DNA of 64,000 nt from Aurantiochytrium sp. KH105. Lineage: Eukaryota; Sar; Bigyra; Thraustochytrida; Thraustochytriidae. The position numbers were made by a program, and so were the translations under genes. Positions 8,985-18,691 of this stretch are shown here, piece by piece; position 1 is the stretch's first letter, and every line of letters starts with the position of its first letter. Under the pieces are notes generated by a model, which was not told the origin of the DNA, ran no database searches, and was given only the letters and a program-made list of their open reading frames with translations. The stretch lies in assembly GCA_003116975.1 (NCBI GenBank), contig BGKB01000006.1, forward strand, positions 558,001 to 622,000. The letters are read 5' to 3'.

Positions 8985-10556
8985 TTATTTGACTGGCTTG
9001 AACCTACGAGCAGCAGCCTCGGCAGCACGTCGTCGCCGGCTTGCGGCGTCCTCCTGGGGGACAGCTGCTTCTACTTTAGACAGCACATCATTTCTATCCG
9101 TGTCTTCTTGGCCTCGAGAAGGCCTTTCTTCTTCTTCTTCTTCTGCTTCTTCATCTTCTTCTCTGTCCTTGGTCTGATTTTGCGAAGCAGAACCAAGCGC
9201 TCTTGGTGCGAAATTAAGTGTGCGCACGGGTTTAGCGTCGAAGATGCCTGTTCGATTCTCAACTTTCCCCCCCAGCATGCGCGCGCGAAGAGCTTCCTCC
9301 TTCTCTTGCTCTCGAGCGCGCTCGTCACGATCAACCTGAACCGCTGCTGTGTGGGCTTTGATTTTGGAAAGATGACGCTGTAAGGTCTCAACAGAGGATG
9401 CCGCCATGCCGATGGGCTCAGCACCGCCAAGGGATGCGTAGTGTGCTCGAATCTTCCCAATAAGGTCATCCTTCTTCCTCTTTAGCTTGAGCGCAGCTCG
9501 TTGCTCCTCGCTGAGCCGTGAATTCTTTTCCAATTCTTTCTCACGCCTCTTGGCGGCCTTCAGCGCAGCTTCGCGAGCGTCTTCGCTATTGCCTCCTTCG
9601 CCTGAAAGTGTCCCGAGCGCACGCGCCTCAAATTTCACTGGTCCCACGTTGATGGGTCCATCGCGCTTCGTTTCATCATGATAGTTTTCTCCAGGCCGAG
9701 TCATCTTGAATCCGCGCTTTGGTGGCGTCACGGGCCGTGCGTCAACATCGTCAAGAGTCCTTGCCGCAGCAATTCGCTCAAGAGTCTCCTTGTCATACTC
9801 CCACAAAGGCCCCTCGGGATTTTCTTCCTCTGGAAACTCCTCATCGAGCTCTACCGCGACTGCTCCCCGGAGCTTATTTTTGCGCTTGAGGGCCTCAAAG
9901 ATATCCCGAGCATACAATTCGACGCGATTGCTTCCAGCAAGACGCACCTTAAGTTCTGCCGGAGTTCCGCTCACGCAGCACACCAGTGGCTTTTCGATTT
10001 CGGCACTTGGTGTATCTTGGGCGCAATGTGTTTCAGACATTTTACTTTCAAAGTCGGATGAATCGAGTGCCTTCGACTCTGCAACTCTCTTATCGGCATC
10101 GTCATTGTCATCATCATCATTTTCTTCTTCTTCGTCGTCTTTGTCTTGGTCTTGGCAGAGAAGCGCTGTTTCGCTGTGGTTTTGCTTGTCACTTTGCATT
10201 TCGTCGTGCTTACTCTCTTCGCGCGTATCGGTCTCCTGGCGCAAACATTGGCGCCCCGGTGGCGAACGACTCGTGGCTGCTTCATCGGCGCATTTCGACT
10301 CTGCAGTCGGGCGCTCGCTTTCTTGTGCGTTCAGTGTTTCCGCCTGCTTTTCCTCATGGGCACTATCTTGTCCGTCAATTTCTGTGGCTTCCAGTTCACG
10401 TGCTGCGAAGTTTAAAATGAACTCCAGAACATTGTCTGGTTGATGCACGGCAAGCTCTTGCACAAGCTTGCCGACAATGGGCTCGACCTTGGCTTTCATG
10501 TACTCGCGTGCTTGGTTCACATCGACCTTGCCACCGTTATTTTGCGAAGGCACCAT
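8985..10556 (-). CDS. RIIa-docking-domain, charged coiled-coil protein
   Basis: A single exon of 523 aa from ATG 10556. Residues about 14-55 (REYMKAKVEPIVGKLVQEL, then HQPDNVLEFILNFA) fit the RIIa/Dpy-30 dimerisation-docking helix pair found in PKA regulatory subunits and many ciliary proteins. A long acidic, low-complexity stretch follows at about 60-190. Next comes a compact region of unknown type at about 190-330 (KPLVCCVSGTPAEL ... LWEYDKETLERIAAARTL), then a Lys/Glu/Arg-rich coiled coil to the C-terminus. An anchoring or scaffold role, possibly in the flagellum, is inferred from the docking domain only. No membrane segment is present. Confidence 0.7.
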   Translation of the reverse strand: MVPSQNNGGKVDVNQAREYMKAKVEPIVGKLVQELAVHQPDNVLEFILNFAARELEATEIDGQDSAHEEKQAETLNAQESERPTAESKCADEAATSRSPPGRQCLRQETDTREESKHDEMQSDKQNHSETALLCQDQDKDDEEEENDDDDNDDADKRVAESKALDSSDFESKMSETHCAQDTPSAEIEKPLVCCVSGTPAELKVRLAGSNRVELYARDIFEALKRKNKLRGAVAVELDEEFPEEENPEGPLWEYDKETLERIAAARTLDDVDARPVTPPKRGFKMTRPGENYHDETKRDGPINVGPVKFEARALGTLSGEGGNSEDAREAALKAAKRREKELEKNSRLSEEQRAALKLKRKKDDLIGKIRAHYASLGGAEPIGMAASSVETLQRHLSKIKAHTAAVQVDRDERAREQEKEEALRARMLGGKVENRTGIFDAKPVRTLNFAPRALGSASQNQTKDREEDEEAEEEEEERPSRGQEDTDRNDVLSKVEAAVPQEDAASRRRRAAEAAARRFKPVK

Positions 10557-10930
10557 CTTCGCGGCGATGCCGTTTAGATCCTGCTCGAGCGTGTACGAGC
10601 GTGCGTACGTTCGTGCACCCGCGCACGTTCACCTGATTGCCCTCCCTCGCGCTACAATGTTGTGGCGGAGCCACGCGTAGCAGCGCGCTGCGCTGCGCTG
10701 CCTTGCTTCGTTCTGACTGTCGTCTGCAATGCTAATAATTACTTGACTAAGCTGAGAAGCGCTCTCAGAAACGGTCAACCGCCCATAGTACACACCGTTT
10801 GCAGGAAAGGAGTGCATAGTGGTATACTTTAGGTGGAGAGGAAAGTGGAGCAGGTCGAGAGCGGGAACAAAGCACAGATCGAGCGGGCTTCGCGCGCTGG
10901 CGTGCAGCGGGTACGAATAAGGGTACGCGG
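10557..10930. promoter_or_regulatory. Divergent intergenic region
   Basis: This 374-bp region lies between the RIIa protein (minus) and the multi-pass membrane protein (plus). A small CTGCG run lies at 10685-10701. No gene or clear motif is seen beyond inferred promoter function. Confidence 0.4.
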
Positions 10931-12319
10931 ATGCTACCGCCGGGAGCGGTCCACGATGAAGTGTCCGAAGAAGCCGGAATCAGTGCACACAAGGACAGCA
11001 GAAAAGGGCAAGTGGCTGGCAACGATAATAATTTCTCTGGAGATGAATTGGACAGCAACACGTCAAATATCACAGAGGAAGAGATTGCCACGAGAAGCTC
11101 TGAAGTGCTAAGAATTCATGTCCCGGCGCCACCAGATGTACGACGACCACGTCCAGGGTTGAACGATGGGTCCGACAAGTTCGACGCAATGAGGCAAGAG
11201 GATCCCGTAGAACGTCGCAAGACAGTGTTCTATGGTGGGCGAAATGCTGCGCCACCTGTCCTCACACTCGAGGACTTGGACCTTGAAGCAATGACACGAC
11301 TGACGATCACGTCAAGAAGTCCCAGTCCCCATTCTGTGAACGAGCGACGCTGGAGTCATAATTCTGCCATTGAGTCTACTTCTTTGAGCGCCTCTGGAGG
11401 TTTTCCGCACTTGGGAGCGGATAATGACGCCTTTCGTGTCGCGCCCGGCTCGGTGCAGCATTTCGGTGTGAATGTCGACAATCGGGGTCCTGGATCGCCA
11501 ATCTCGCCTCTGTTAGATCCTGGCGAGCTCCGGGGAGGCAAGGGGAAACGCACATACAAACAAAAATTTCGCAAAGTCAAACGCGTGATCGATTTGTACA
11601 CATATAGCCCATACTTTCGCAAAAGATACCACTTTGGAATGGTGCGCGGAGGCATAGCATTGTACATTTGGGCTTCGCTTATCGCATCTGTTCCTCTTTG
11701 GAGTACGGCGAGCCAGTTCACGCGGGGAAATGCGGCTTGCAAGCTGGCAGATGCCAAGGTATCAATAGTTTTTTTCCACCCTGTGTTTTGGAATTTGCTT
11801 GTTGCTGCCATCAAGACTTCTCTCGCTACTTACTTGAATATACGCAAACGACGGCCACAGCTGCGAGTCATGTACACCGCTTTAGAGCACGTCTCCTTGC
11901 CAGGGACGCTGGCATATTCAATGTATTTCTGGGGCGCGCACAAAAACCTGGATTCGCGCCGAGCCCTGGGCCTCGCTCTTAACAATCACCTCATTGTTCC
12001 TGTGCTAATGATCACCGAGACATGGGCAGGCAAGACCCCATTTGCATGGGCGCAGGCATGGGAGCCAATCGTTTATGTGGCGTGGCAGGCGCTCTTTGTC
12101 TGTATTTATGCCGGAATCACTCCCGGGTGCTATTTGGTTCCCGCGCTTAACCCCGAGCGCAACGTGTGGTGGATCTCGTACCCAGGTTTTATTATGCTTT
12201 ACCTTGGCGGTTTTGCAATCGTCTATATTCTGACACAGGTTCGTGATCACGTCGCGCCATGTGGTCAGCAAGTTTTTCCTCCGGCAAAGTATGGCCCGCC
12301 AATGGCGCTCGCTCCATAG
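10931..12319 (+). CDS. Multi-pass membrane protein with long cytosolic N-terminus
   Basis: A single exon of 462 aa from ATG 10931. The first ~225 residues are hydrophilic and Ser/Pro/Asp-rich, with no domain I recognise. A basic stretch (KGKRTYKQKFRKVKRVIDLY) then leads into about six hydrophobic segments: GGIALYIWASLIASVPLW, VFWNLLVAAIKTSLATYL, LEHVSLPGTLAYSMYFWG, LIVPVLMITETWAG, IVYVAWQALFVCIYAGI and GFIMLYLGGFAIVYILTQV. Conserved-looking polar residues sit inside the helices (EH, NNH, ETW). Spacing of His and Glu in the membrane part recalls AIG1/FAR-17a-type membrane hydrolases, but I cannot confirm this. Function is unassigned. Confidence 0.65.
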   Translation: MLPPGAVHDEVSEEAGISAHKDSRKGQVAGNDNNFSGDELDSNTSNITEEEIATRSSEVLRIHVPAPPDVRRPRPGLNDGSDKFDAMRQEDPVERRKTVFYGGRNAAPPVLTLEDLDLEAMTRLTITSRSPSPHSVNERRWSHNSAIESTSLSASGGFPHLGADNDAFRVAPGSVQHFGVNVDNRGPGSPISPLLDPGELRGGKGKRTYKQKFRKVKRVIDLYTYSPYFRKRYHFGMVRGGIALYIWASLIASVPLWSTASQFTRGNAACKLADAKVSIVFFHPVFWNLLVAAIKTSLATYLNIRKRRPQLRVMYTALEHVSLPGTLAYSMYFWGAHKNLDSRRALGLALNNHLIVPVLMITETWAGKTPFAWAQAWEPIVYVAWQALFVCIYAGITPGCYLVPALNPERNVWWISYPGFIMLYLGGFAIVYILTQVRDHVAPCGQQVFPPAKYGPPMALAP

Positions 12320-13103
12320 TGAAAGTCGTTTTCAGGAAAATCTTTCCTTCACGTCAAGTCTGGCAACGGGAGAGGCAACTTAAGTTAAACGAGGTTAGCA
12401 ATCAAGTGTGGTATAGCGAGGGTGGCGATCGGTGCAGTAGCAGGGCTGACTCAATTTTGGCAGCACGCGGGCCTTGCTTTCTTCCGAATCCAATGTTGGG
12501 TGGCGCCCAGTCCTTTTTTTTTTTTCTTTTTTTTCCGTTACGAAGTCCGGAGTTCGAAGTTTATGCAAAGTTCAAGTTCAGAGTCAAGTTCAAGTACAGC
12601 TTTTGAAAATGAAGTATACTCCGGAGTCTGGGCCTGGCTGTGCAAGTGGGTCCAGCGTTAGTTCCCTCTCCGTGTCTGCGCGTCCACGTTTGCATCCAGG
12701 GCCGCGAGTCCAAGTTCGAGATCAAGAGCAAAGTGAGCCGCCGTTCCTGTGGCCGCGGCGTTTTCTTGGTCTCACTCACTGCCATTGCCCGTGTTGTTCT
12801 ACTGTCGTCGGCCCTGGCTTGCCGGATCCAGTTCTAGGGCCCCGCAGTCTGCTCAATGAGCCTTGGGCAGAAAGGAGAGCTGGCTGCTTTCCCTCTCCAA
12901 ATTATACAACAGGAAAGGCTGCATGCACGCTGCCGAAAGAGGGAAGGGTTCCAAAAAAAGCTAGCTAGCAGGCTTGCAAATGAGAAAGGCAGCAACGAAG
13001 CACATAGCAAGTAGCAAGTAAGCAAAAGCAGGCAAGCAAATACCAAACAAAACCCGCTTGCTACGAATTTGAACGTGAAAGCTACATAGCGAGGGACAGC
13101 ACG
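12320..13103. other. Intergenic, tandem genes
   Basis: This 784-bp spacer holds a T-run at about 12513-12537, a degenerate (AGTTCA)-type repeat at about 12550-12600, a GCAAGTGG element at 12642-12649, and an AGCAAGTAAGCAAA-type degenerate repeat at 13000-13045 just before the AMT start. The overlapping open frames here translate to low-complexity sequence and I do not call them. Confidence 0.45.
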
Positions 13104-14549
13104 ATGAGTGTTACGTATGCGACAACGGAAGAGCTTGCGGCAATGCAAGAGCAGTTGACAAGCAACCTGTCGGTGGTCTGGATCCTGCTCAACAGCATCA
13201 ACATTATGCTCATGCAAACGGGGTTTGCCATGCTCGAAGCTGGGGCCGTTCACCGAAAGCACATCAAGAGCATCTTGTCGAAAAACCTCATGGACTGCGC
13301 GATTGGCACTTTGGCATGGTGGGGCTTCGGATACTCTATTTTCACAATGTCGAACGAGTTTGCCACAAACAAGACGGAAAGTTTTGCAGGTTTTTTCCTC
13401 ATGTTCGCATTCGCCGTGACATGTGGGACAATCGCAAGTGGAGCCGTCGTGGGCAGACTTCGATTCCCAACATACATGATCCTCGCATTCTTCATCATTG
13501 GCTGCCTCTATCCGTTAATCGCAGGCTGGGTGTGGTCCGAGAAGGGATTTCTGTATGGTAGATACACGGACGTAGCTGGTGGCGTTGTGGTGCATGGCGT
13601 GGGTGGCGTCTGCGCCTTTGTAGCTGCAGCACTCATTGGTCCTCGGAACGATCGCTTCGACGGCCTCGGGACGGGCGACGTCGTGGTTGTCCCTTCCCCA
13701 GGCAACTCGCCGCCGCTCCAGGTTTTAGGGGCGCTGCTGCTGTTTTGTGCGTGGTTTTCCTTCAATGGGGTGTCTGCTGGCCTTGGAGACGCCGAAGGAC
13801 TCAATGCGGCGTCCCGCGCAATGGTGACCACTTTGCTCGCGTCCAGTGCAGCGGCGTGCGTGGGTCTAATCCTCGTGCGAAGCATCACGGGCTACTATGA
13901 TCTTGGCGTCACCTTTAACTGTCTTTTAGCTGGCCTGGTGAGCGTGACGGGCAACTGCTCGCTGATTGACACTTGGGCAGCGGTTCTAATCGGGGCGATA
14001 TCGGCGCCAGTTTTCATTTGGAGTGACCGTTTCATCTTGTACAAGCTGCATGTGGATGACCCGATCTCTGCTAGCGCACTGCATGGCGTGGTTGGCATCT
14101 ATGGCGGCCTTTGCACAGGTGTATTCCATCGTACAGAGGGTGTGATTCATGGTCACGGCGACCTGCTACTTGTACAGCTCTGGGGAACGCTTTTGATCGT
14201 TGTCGTCTCGGGTGTCTCTGTGTTTGTAGTTCTTCAGGTCTTGCGGCTGTTCTCTCCGAAGCGGAAACTCACGGTGTCGGCCGAGGCGCAACTCCTAGGA
14301 ATGGACTTTTACTACCACGACCGCGACATTATCGAAAATCTGACGGCTGCTCGAATTCGTGAGTTTAATGTTCGCAAGCAGGCGATGGCTCGAGCGCTTG
14401 CCTTGTCAGAAAAGACGTCGAGCAGCCACTCGGATGGTACTGCCTCGCAGGCCGCTAGTTCGTTGTCTGCAGATGTAGTCGTTGGCGACATGGATTTTGA
14501 GGCCAAAAAGCCTGTTTTTTCCCTCTTGCATAAGAAGTCAGGCGTTTGA
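13104..14549 (+). CDS. AMT: Ammonium transporter (AMT/Mep/Rh family)
   Basis: A single exon of 481 aa. It imports ammonium across the plasma membrane. Eleven or so hydrophobic helices fill residues 20-395. Family signatures are clear: MQTGFAMLEAGAVHRKH near residue 37, DVAGGVVVHGVGGVCAF at 156-172, and SALHGVVGIYGGLCTG near 324. The twin pore histidines are His164 and His327, and Asp156 of the recruitment site is present, so it looks functional. The cytosolic tail (about 85 residues) carries the usual GMDFYYHDRD-like start, which in this family couples subunits within the trimer, followed by a Ser-rich end. In place of the usual AATIVSGA helix the sequence is VTCGTIASGAVVGR, a mild deviation. 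The ATG at 13104 is preceded by a purine-rich leader. Confidence 0.93.
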   Translation: MSVTYATTEELAAMQEQLTSNLSVVWILLNSINIMLMQTGFAMLEAGAVHRKHIKSILSKNLMDCAIGTLAWWGFGYSIFTMSNEFATNKTESFAGFFLMFAFAVTCGTIASGAVVGRLRFPTYMILAFFIIGCLYPLIAGWVWSEKGFLYGRYTDVAGGVVVHGVGGVCAFVAAALIGPRNDRFDGLGTGDVVVVPSPGNSPPLQVLGALLLFCAWFSFNGVSAGLGDAEGLNAASRAMVTTLLASSAAACVGLILVRSITGYYDLGVTFNCLLAGLVSVTGNCSLIDTWAAVLIGAISAPVFIWSDRFILYKLHVDDPISASALHGVVGIYGGLCTGVFHRTEGVIHGHGDLLLVQLWGTLLIVVVSGVSVFVVLQVLRLFSPKRKLTVSAEAQLLGMDFYYHDRDIIENLTAARIREFNVRKQAMARALALSEKTSSSHSDGTASQAASSLSADVVVGDMDFEAKKPVFSLLHKKSGV

Positions 14550-14595
14550 GAAGATCGGTTAAACCCTAGAACTATGTTACGATGTGTAAACCCCA

Positions 14596-14601
14596 AATAA
14601 A
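14596..14601 (+). terminator. Possible poly(A) signal of AMT
   Basis: AATAAA occurs 47 bases after the AMT stop in an A-rich stretch. Placement fits a polyadenylation signal, but use is unproven and such signals may be weak in protists. Confidence 0.4.
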
Positions 14602-14680
14602 ATGATGATGGAAGATCGTTCGTCGTGTAGTCAGTGTCAACTTCTCAGCCCCGGTTCAAATGTGTCATTCTAGCCGCTTG

Positions 14681-14707
14681 CTTTTCCCGCACGCCATGCG
14701 GGAAAAG
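14681..14707. other. Perfect 11-bp hairpin
   Basis: CTTTTCCCGCA and TGCGGGAAAAG are exact inverse complements separated by a five-base loop (CGCCA). The hairpin lies 130 bases after the AMT stop. It is not the histone-type stem-loop. Function is unknown. Confidence 0.6.
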
Positions 14708-15536
14708 TAGCACAAGAGGAAGTAAAAGAAGAACGAGAAGAACTTGTAGATCAGACTCGAGGCTGCGCAGAGTTAGTTGTTTCGAATCGTGCGGAGGTCG
14801 TCTGCTCTTCTGAAGAAATACAGACAAAATACCACGAGCGCGGCGGGTGAACGAGCTGTTCTCTTGCATTGATCGTTACGCACAGGCTTCGCACGCTGCG
14901 AGAGCCAGGTCTGTTCTCTCTGCCCGCTGCTGCTGCGCTCTTCTTCATCGTGCACGATAATCGCCCCGTCCTCCCATATCGCCCGCAGCTGCAAGGGCGC
15001 GCTAGGTTCGATGTCGAAAGACTCCCCCAGAACCCCCCTTTCGAATCCTACCACTGACGCTTGACCCCCCCCGAAACGCCGATCGAATCTCCGAGGTGTC
15101 CCCTCTGCAGCGGCGCGGCGGCCCCCTCGCTCCTCTGCGACGACCGCCAGTGGGCGCAGAGGGCGGCCAAGGTGCGCGCAAGGGGGGGCCGGGCGGGAGT
15201 CTGCGCGCGTGGGTCTCCGCTCTCGAGACCTTGCCTGCGCGCCCGGCGTCTCCGCCCGCGCCCGCGGCGGCCTCCGGGGCGGCGCCGCGCGCGAGGGCGC
15301 CCTGCGCCGCGCCGCAGCGCGCGCGAGGAGGCACCCGGGGCCCAGGGCCGCGCGCCCCCGCCCGCGGCGGCGGGAAGAGAGAGGCGCGCCTGCGCGCGGG
15401 GCGGCGGCGGCGGCGGCTCTGTCTGCCCTGTCTTCGCGCGGGGCCCTCTTGTCTGCCCTTGTAAGAGAGGGGGAGGGCGCCAGAAGCCGCGTCAGGGCGT
15501 GCGCCAGAGCCCCTTCGACTCGCAGTCGCTCGAGGT

Positions 15537-15593
15537 TTGCTTGCCTGCTTGCTGGCTTGCTTGCTTGCCTGCCTGCCTGCCTGCCTGCTTGCG
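15537..15593. repeat. (GCTT)n/(GCCT)n tetranucleotide array
   Basis: Interleaved TTGC, CTGC and GGCT tetranucleotide units run for about 57 bp. It belongs to a set of like arrays scattered through the window's intergenic DNA. Confidence 0.8.
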
Positions 15594-16086
15594 AGCTCGC
15601 CCGGTCGCGCGCGGTGCTTGCGGCGCTCGCGTGCGCGCTCAGGAGCGAGGGGGATTTGGGGAAAGGGGCCGCGGCAGGGACTCGAGGTCTCTCGCAAGTT
15701 TGTTGGGGGTGCTTGTCTGCGTGGCTGGCCGAGGAGGCTAGCATAGGAGGCAAGCACGCTTGATCGAATCGCGCGGGAGGAGCTGCACGTCGAGAAGGAC
15801 GCAGAGAGTGAAAAGAAGAAGGAAGCTGTCTACCCAGCATCATTATCCCCGTCATCAGCAGCAGTCATTAGCAGCGGCGAAAGCTCCAAGCGGAACAGGG
15901 TCGCATCGATTCTGCATATCGATACTCTTGGCCGAGGAACACATTGACACTGGCGACAGCCGCGCTCGAAAGGCACGCAAAGGGAGCATCGGGCTGGCGA
16001 TGCTTAGTGGAGTTCATTAAAGGCAAAAACGCGAAAGCCAAATCGATCGGTCGCTTACTACATTTGAAAATTGTGGCAAGGAGTAG

Positions 16087-18021
16087 ATGAGCGAAATGGC
16101 CAAGCCAACCTATACCCCTCAAGTGCCAGGCGCACTGCCCCTGCAAGAACCGGAACGCGAGGTAGATGGGCCAAGACCGTCTTCTGATTGCACTGTGACG
16201 CCTCTGACTGCTACAGAAGAAGAGCAAGACGCTGATGTTGCTGGCAAATCCTCAGTTGCTACCTCGGCTGGGAAACCCGAGCCTGAAAGCTTCGAGGGCA
16301 AGCGCGAGGAGGGAGGAGAAAGGCGCATGGCATCCTCCCTTCAATCAAGCGAGCTGCAAAGAGACCCGAAGCACGAGAAAGGCGATCACAAAGGGGATGT
16401 TGAAGAAGAAAAAGAAAGTGAACCCGCGCGTAAGATTTTCCTGGGTGGGCTGTCGCTCGATGCATCGAAACAAACTGTCGAGGAACATTTCATTCGCTAC
16501 GGCGAGCTGGAAGATGTTCGCGTGCCCCTGCACAAAGTTCTCACAGGCAAATCCCGTGGATTTGGCTTCGTAACTTTCAAGGACGCCGCCATCGCAGCTG
16601 AGGTGGTCAAAATGGTGCACAAGATTTGCGGACGCGAGGTCGACGTCAAGTTTGCCGTTCCCCGTGCGCCAAGCTCTTCCCCTGTAACCACTGACTCTGA
16701 CGCAATCGCAGACGCTGAACAAGGTTCAACGCCGGCAGACCAGCGGGCAGTACAGTCGGGAAAGATGTCACTTGATAAGGACGACCAACCTTCACGTCGC
16801 AACACGGGAAGTGGTGTTCGGGGGAGAAATCAAGGCGTCGCGAACCAAAGAACCACAAACAACCAGACAACCGACACGAGCACACACCAGAAACAGAACT
16901 GTTCGGGCAGCACTACGAGCACGGTCAGCTCTGCGACTCTTTCATGCGCCGAAGTGAGTAATTCTACAGACGGATCTGGTGCAGAAGACTCCTCGTTCAA
17001 AATCTTCGTCGGTGGCCTTGCGGGCACTGTTACTCAATCTGTGTTGCGAAACTACTTTGGACAGTTTGGTGCACTTTCGCAGGCAACGGTCATGATTGAT
17101 CGTGAGACGAATCGTTCGCGCGGCTTTGGTTTTGTGTCTTTTGCAGATGCGACGGGAATGCATCGAGCTCTGAAAACGGAGGTACACAACATTAACGGAA
17201 AGCCTGCAGAAGTGAAGGAGGCTATACCGCGTGATGTTCTCGACAAACAGCGTCAACAACGTTCCCAAGTAGCCGCGGGGCCCGCACACAAATCCACAAA
17301 TGTTCGGTCAGCCTCAGTCGATATGTACGCATTTGGCGTGCCCTCTTCTATTTACTACTTTGCGCCGCACGCTCCTGTGCATCCTCACTTTGCAGTGTCT
17401 CCCAAAGCCCATGCTTCACAAATGCCTGATGGGTCGCCATCTGGTTCTCCACGGGGCCGAGCCAAGACTCATGGGACTCGACACGAGATGCCCCAGTCCC
17501 CGAGAGAGGAGAGTCAGAACGCAACAGCGACTCCTGTGTCGGTGATTTATCCACCCTACGTGGCGCACCAACACCATCATGCTCCGTATTCGCCACCTGG
17601 AGAGCACGTAGTGTCCCCTGTGCACTATCAAGTCCCGCAAGGTGCCTTTTTTTACGGCGGGCCGCTTCCATTTGCAGATTATAATGTCTATGGCTTTGGA
17701 GTTCCCCACTTCCAGCATGCGGCAGATGCTGCTGCAGCACGTGGGGCCCACGAAGCAGCCGCAGGCAACTATGCGTACCATCCGCACTACGCTCATCAGT
17801 CTCAGATTTCCCACATGCATGAGCAGCATCAGCAAAGGGCTCACGCGACAGTGAACGTCGCTTCAACTCATCATGGCGCGACGAATAAGATGCAGTCTCC
17901 AGCACCAGCTGCAGCTGCCGTTCCTTCAGCTGCACCACCAGCTGCTGTTCCTGCTGCTAGTTCTACATCTCCTTCTTCTCCCTCGACTCCGACTACCGCG
18001 TCTTCCAACACCTCGGCTTGA
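16087..18021 (+). CDS. Two-RRM RNA-binding protein (Musashi/hnRNP A-B type)
   Basis: A single exon of 644 aa. RRM1 at about 115-193 has RNP2 KIFLGGL and RNP1 KSRGFGFVTF. RRM2 at about 304-383 has RNP2 KIFVGGL and RNP1 RSRGFGFVSF. The paired layout and the GGL form of RNP2 are typical of Musashi, DAZAP1 and hnRNP A/B proteins, which bind mRNA and regulate translation, stability or splicing. The linker between the RRMs is long (about 110 residues), Ser/Thr/Asn-rich and probably disordered. The C-terminal 260 residues are rich in His, Tyr, Pro and Ala with AHQHHHAPYSPP-like stretches, a prion-like low-complexity tail suited to granule assembly. Specific targets cannot be predicted. Confidence 0.88.
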   Translation: MSEMAKPTYTPQVPGALPLQEPEREVDGPRPSSDCTVTPLTATEEEQDADVAGKSSVATSAGKPEPESFEGKREEGGERRMASSLQSSELQRDPKHEKGDHKGDVEEEKESEPARKIFLGGLSLDASKQTVEEHFIRYGELEDVRVPLHKVLTGKSRGFGFVTFKDAAIAAEVVKMVHKICGREVDVKFAVPRAPSSSPVTTDSDAIADAEQGSTPADQRAVQSGKMSLDKDDQPSRRNTGSGVRGRNQGVANQRTTNNQTTDTSTHQKQNCSGSTTSTVSSATLSCAEVSNSTDGSGAEDSSFKIFVGGLAGTVTQSVLRNYFGQFGALSQATVMIDRETNRSRGFGFVSFADATGMHRALKTEVHNINGKPAEVKEAIPRDVLDKQRQQRSQVAAGPAHKSTNVRSASVDMYAFGVPSSIYYFAPHAPVHPHFAVSPKAHASQMPDGSPSGSPRGRAKTHGTRHEMPQSPREESQNATATPVSVIYPPYVAHQHHHAPYSPPGEHVVSPVHYQVPQGAFFYGGPLPFADYNVYGFGVPHFQHAADAAAARGAHEAAAGNYAYHPHYAHQSQISHMHEQHQQRAHATVNVASTHHGATNKMQSPAPAAAAVPSAAPPAAVPAASSTSPSSPSTPTTASSNTSA

Positions 18022-18691
18022 ATTGGGAGAGATCAAAAAAGAGCTCGAATCGCAAAAAGCATTTTGGTAGTGATTGTCGTTATCAATACAAAGGTCAAGC
18101 TGTCACCTCTTCTGATACATAAGACTTTTGTTGAATGAAGGCTGGGCCTAGTGATAAAAAAAATCTCTTTTGGTGCCATTGGAGGGAGGGAAGCTCGCAA
18201 GTATATCATCTTCGTGTGCGCCATGATGCTTGAATAATGTTTCGATGTCTATCGTTTGCAGTGCGGCTAGAAAGCAGTACAGTGCAGTGCAGTACAGTAC
18301 AGTGCCAAGCGCCACAGGCCTCTGTCTCAAGCCTCTATCCCTGGAATGCAACCTCGCAGGGCTAGTGAATATCGCGTTAAAAGGCCCATTTTCTGGCGGT
18401 ATCCGAGACCGAGTCGCTCAGCTGAGCTTTGATGTCTACAAAAAAAAAGCCAAAACCGACCTATAACCAAAAATAAAGACCGTGACACCAAAGCGGTTTG
18501 ATGACCTGGACTTCGGGGCCAGCTTGCAGTTTGTAGACGGGAAACTTTCGTCGCGCCAAAAGGCGGCGCGCAAGGCAGCGCAAGGACAACACTGGACGAA
18601 CGCAGCAGGGCAGGCCTCTGAACGGCGCGGCGCGCCGCCGCACCGCCTGTGCGTCTCAAAGCTGCAAGCGAAGAAAACCCCGGACCCCACG
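18022..18691. other. Intergenic, tandem genes
   Basis: This 670-bp spacer contains an AGTACAGTGC-type degenerate repeat at about 18277-18306 and an A-run near 18440. An open frame continuous with golgin-84 extends upstream to 18482 but has no ATG, so it is taken as leader. No gene is seen. Confidence 0.45.

Larger units (their letters stand above)
14550..16086. other. Intergenic, GC-rich with CTTG-type repeats
   Basis: This 1.5-kb region between AMT and the RRM gene holds the AMT 3' end, the perfect hairpin, an extremely GC-rich block at about 15100-15460, and a (GCTT/GCCT)n array at 15537-15593. Long open frames on both strands are Arg/Ala/Pro-rich and cross the repeat array, so they are treated as artefacts. 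Some real short exon on the minus strand near 14900-15040 cannot be excluded, but I cannot support it. Confidence 0.45.

Noticed and set aside
14773-15855. 360-aa minus-strand frame (and 184-226-aa plus frames) in the AMT-RRM spacer
   Set aside because: Translations cross the GCTT array as Ala/Ser/Gln or Leu/Cys runs. The non-repetitive 50-residue stretch near 14900-15040 is not enough to call an exon.
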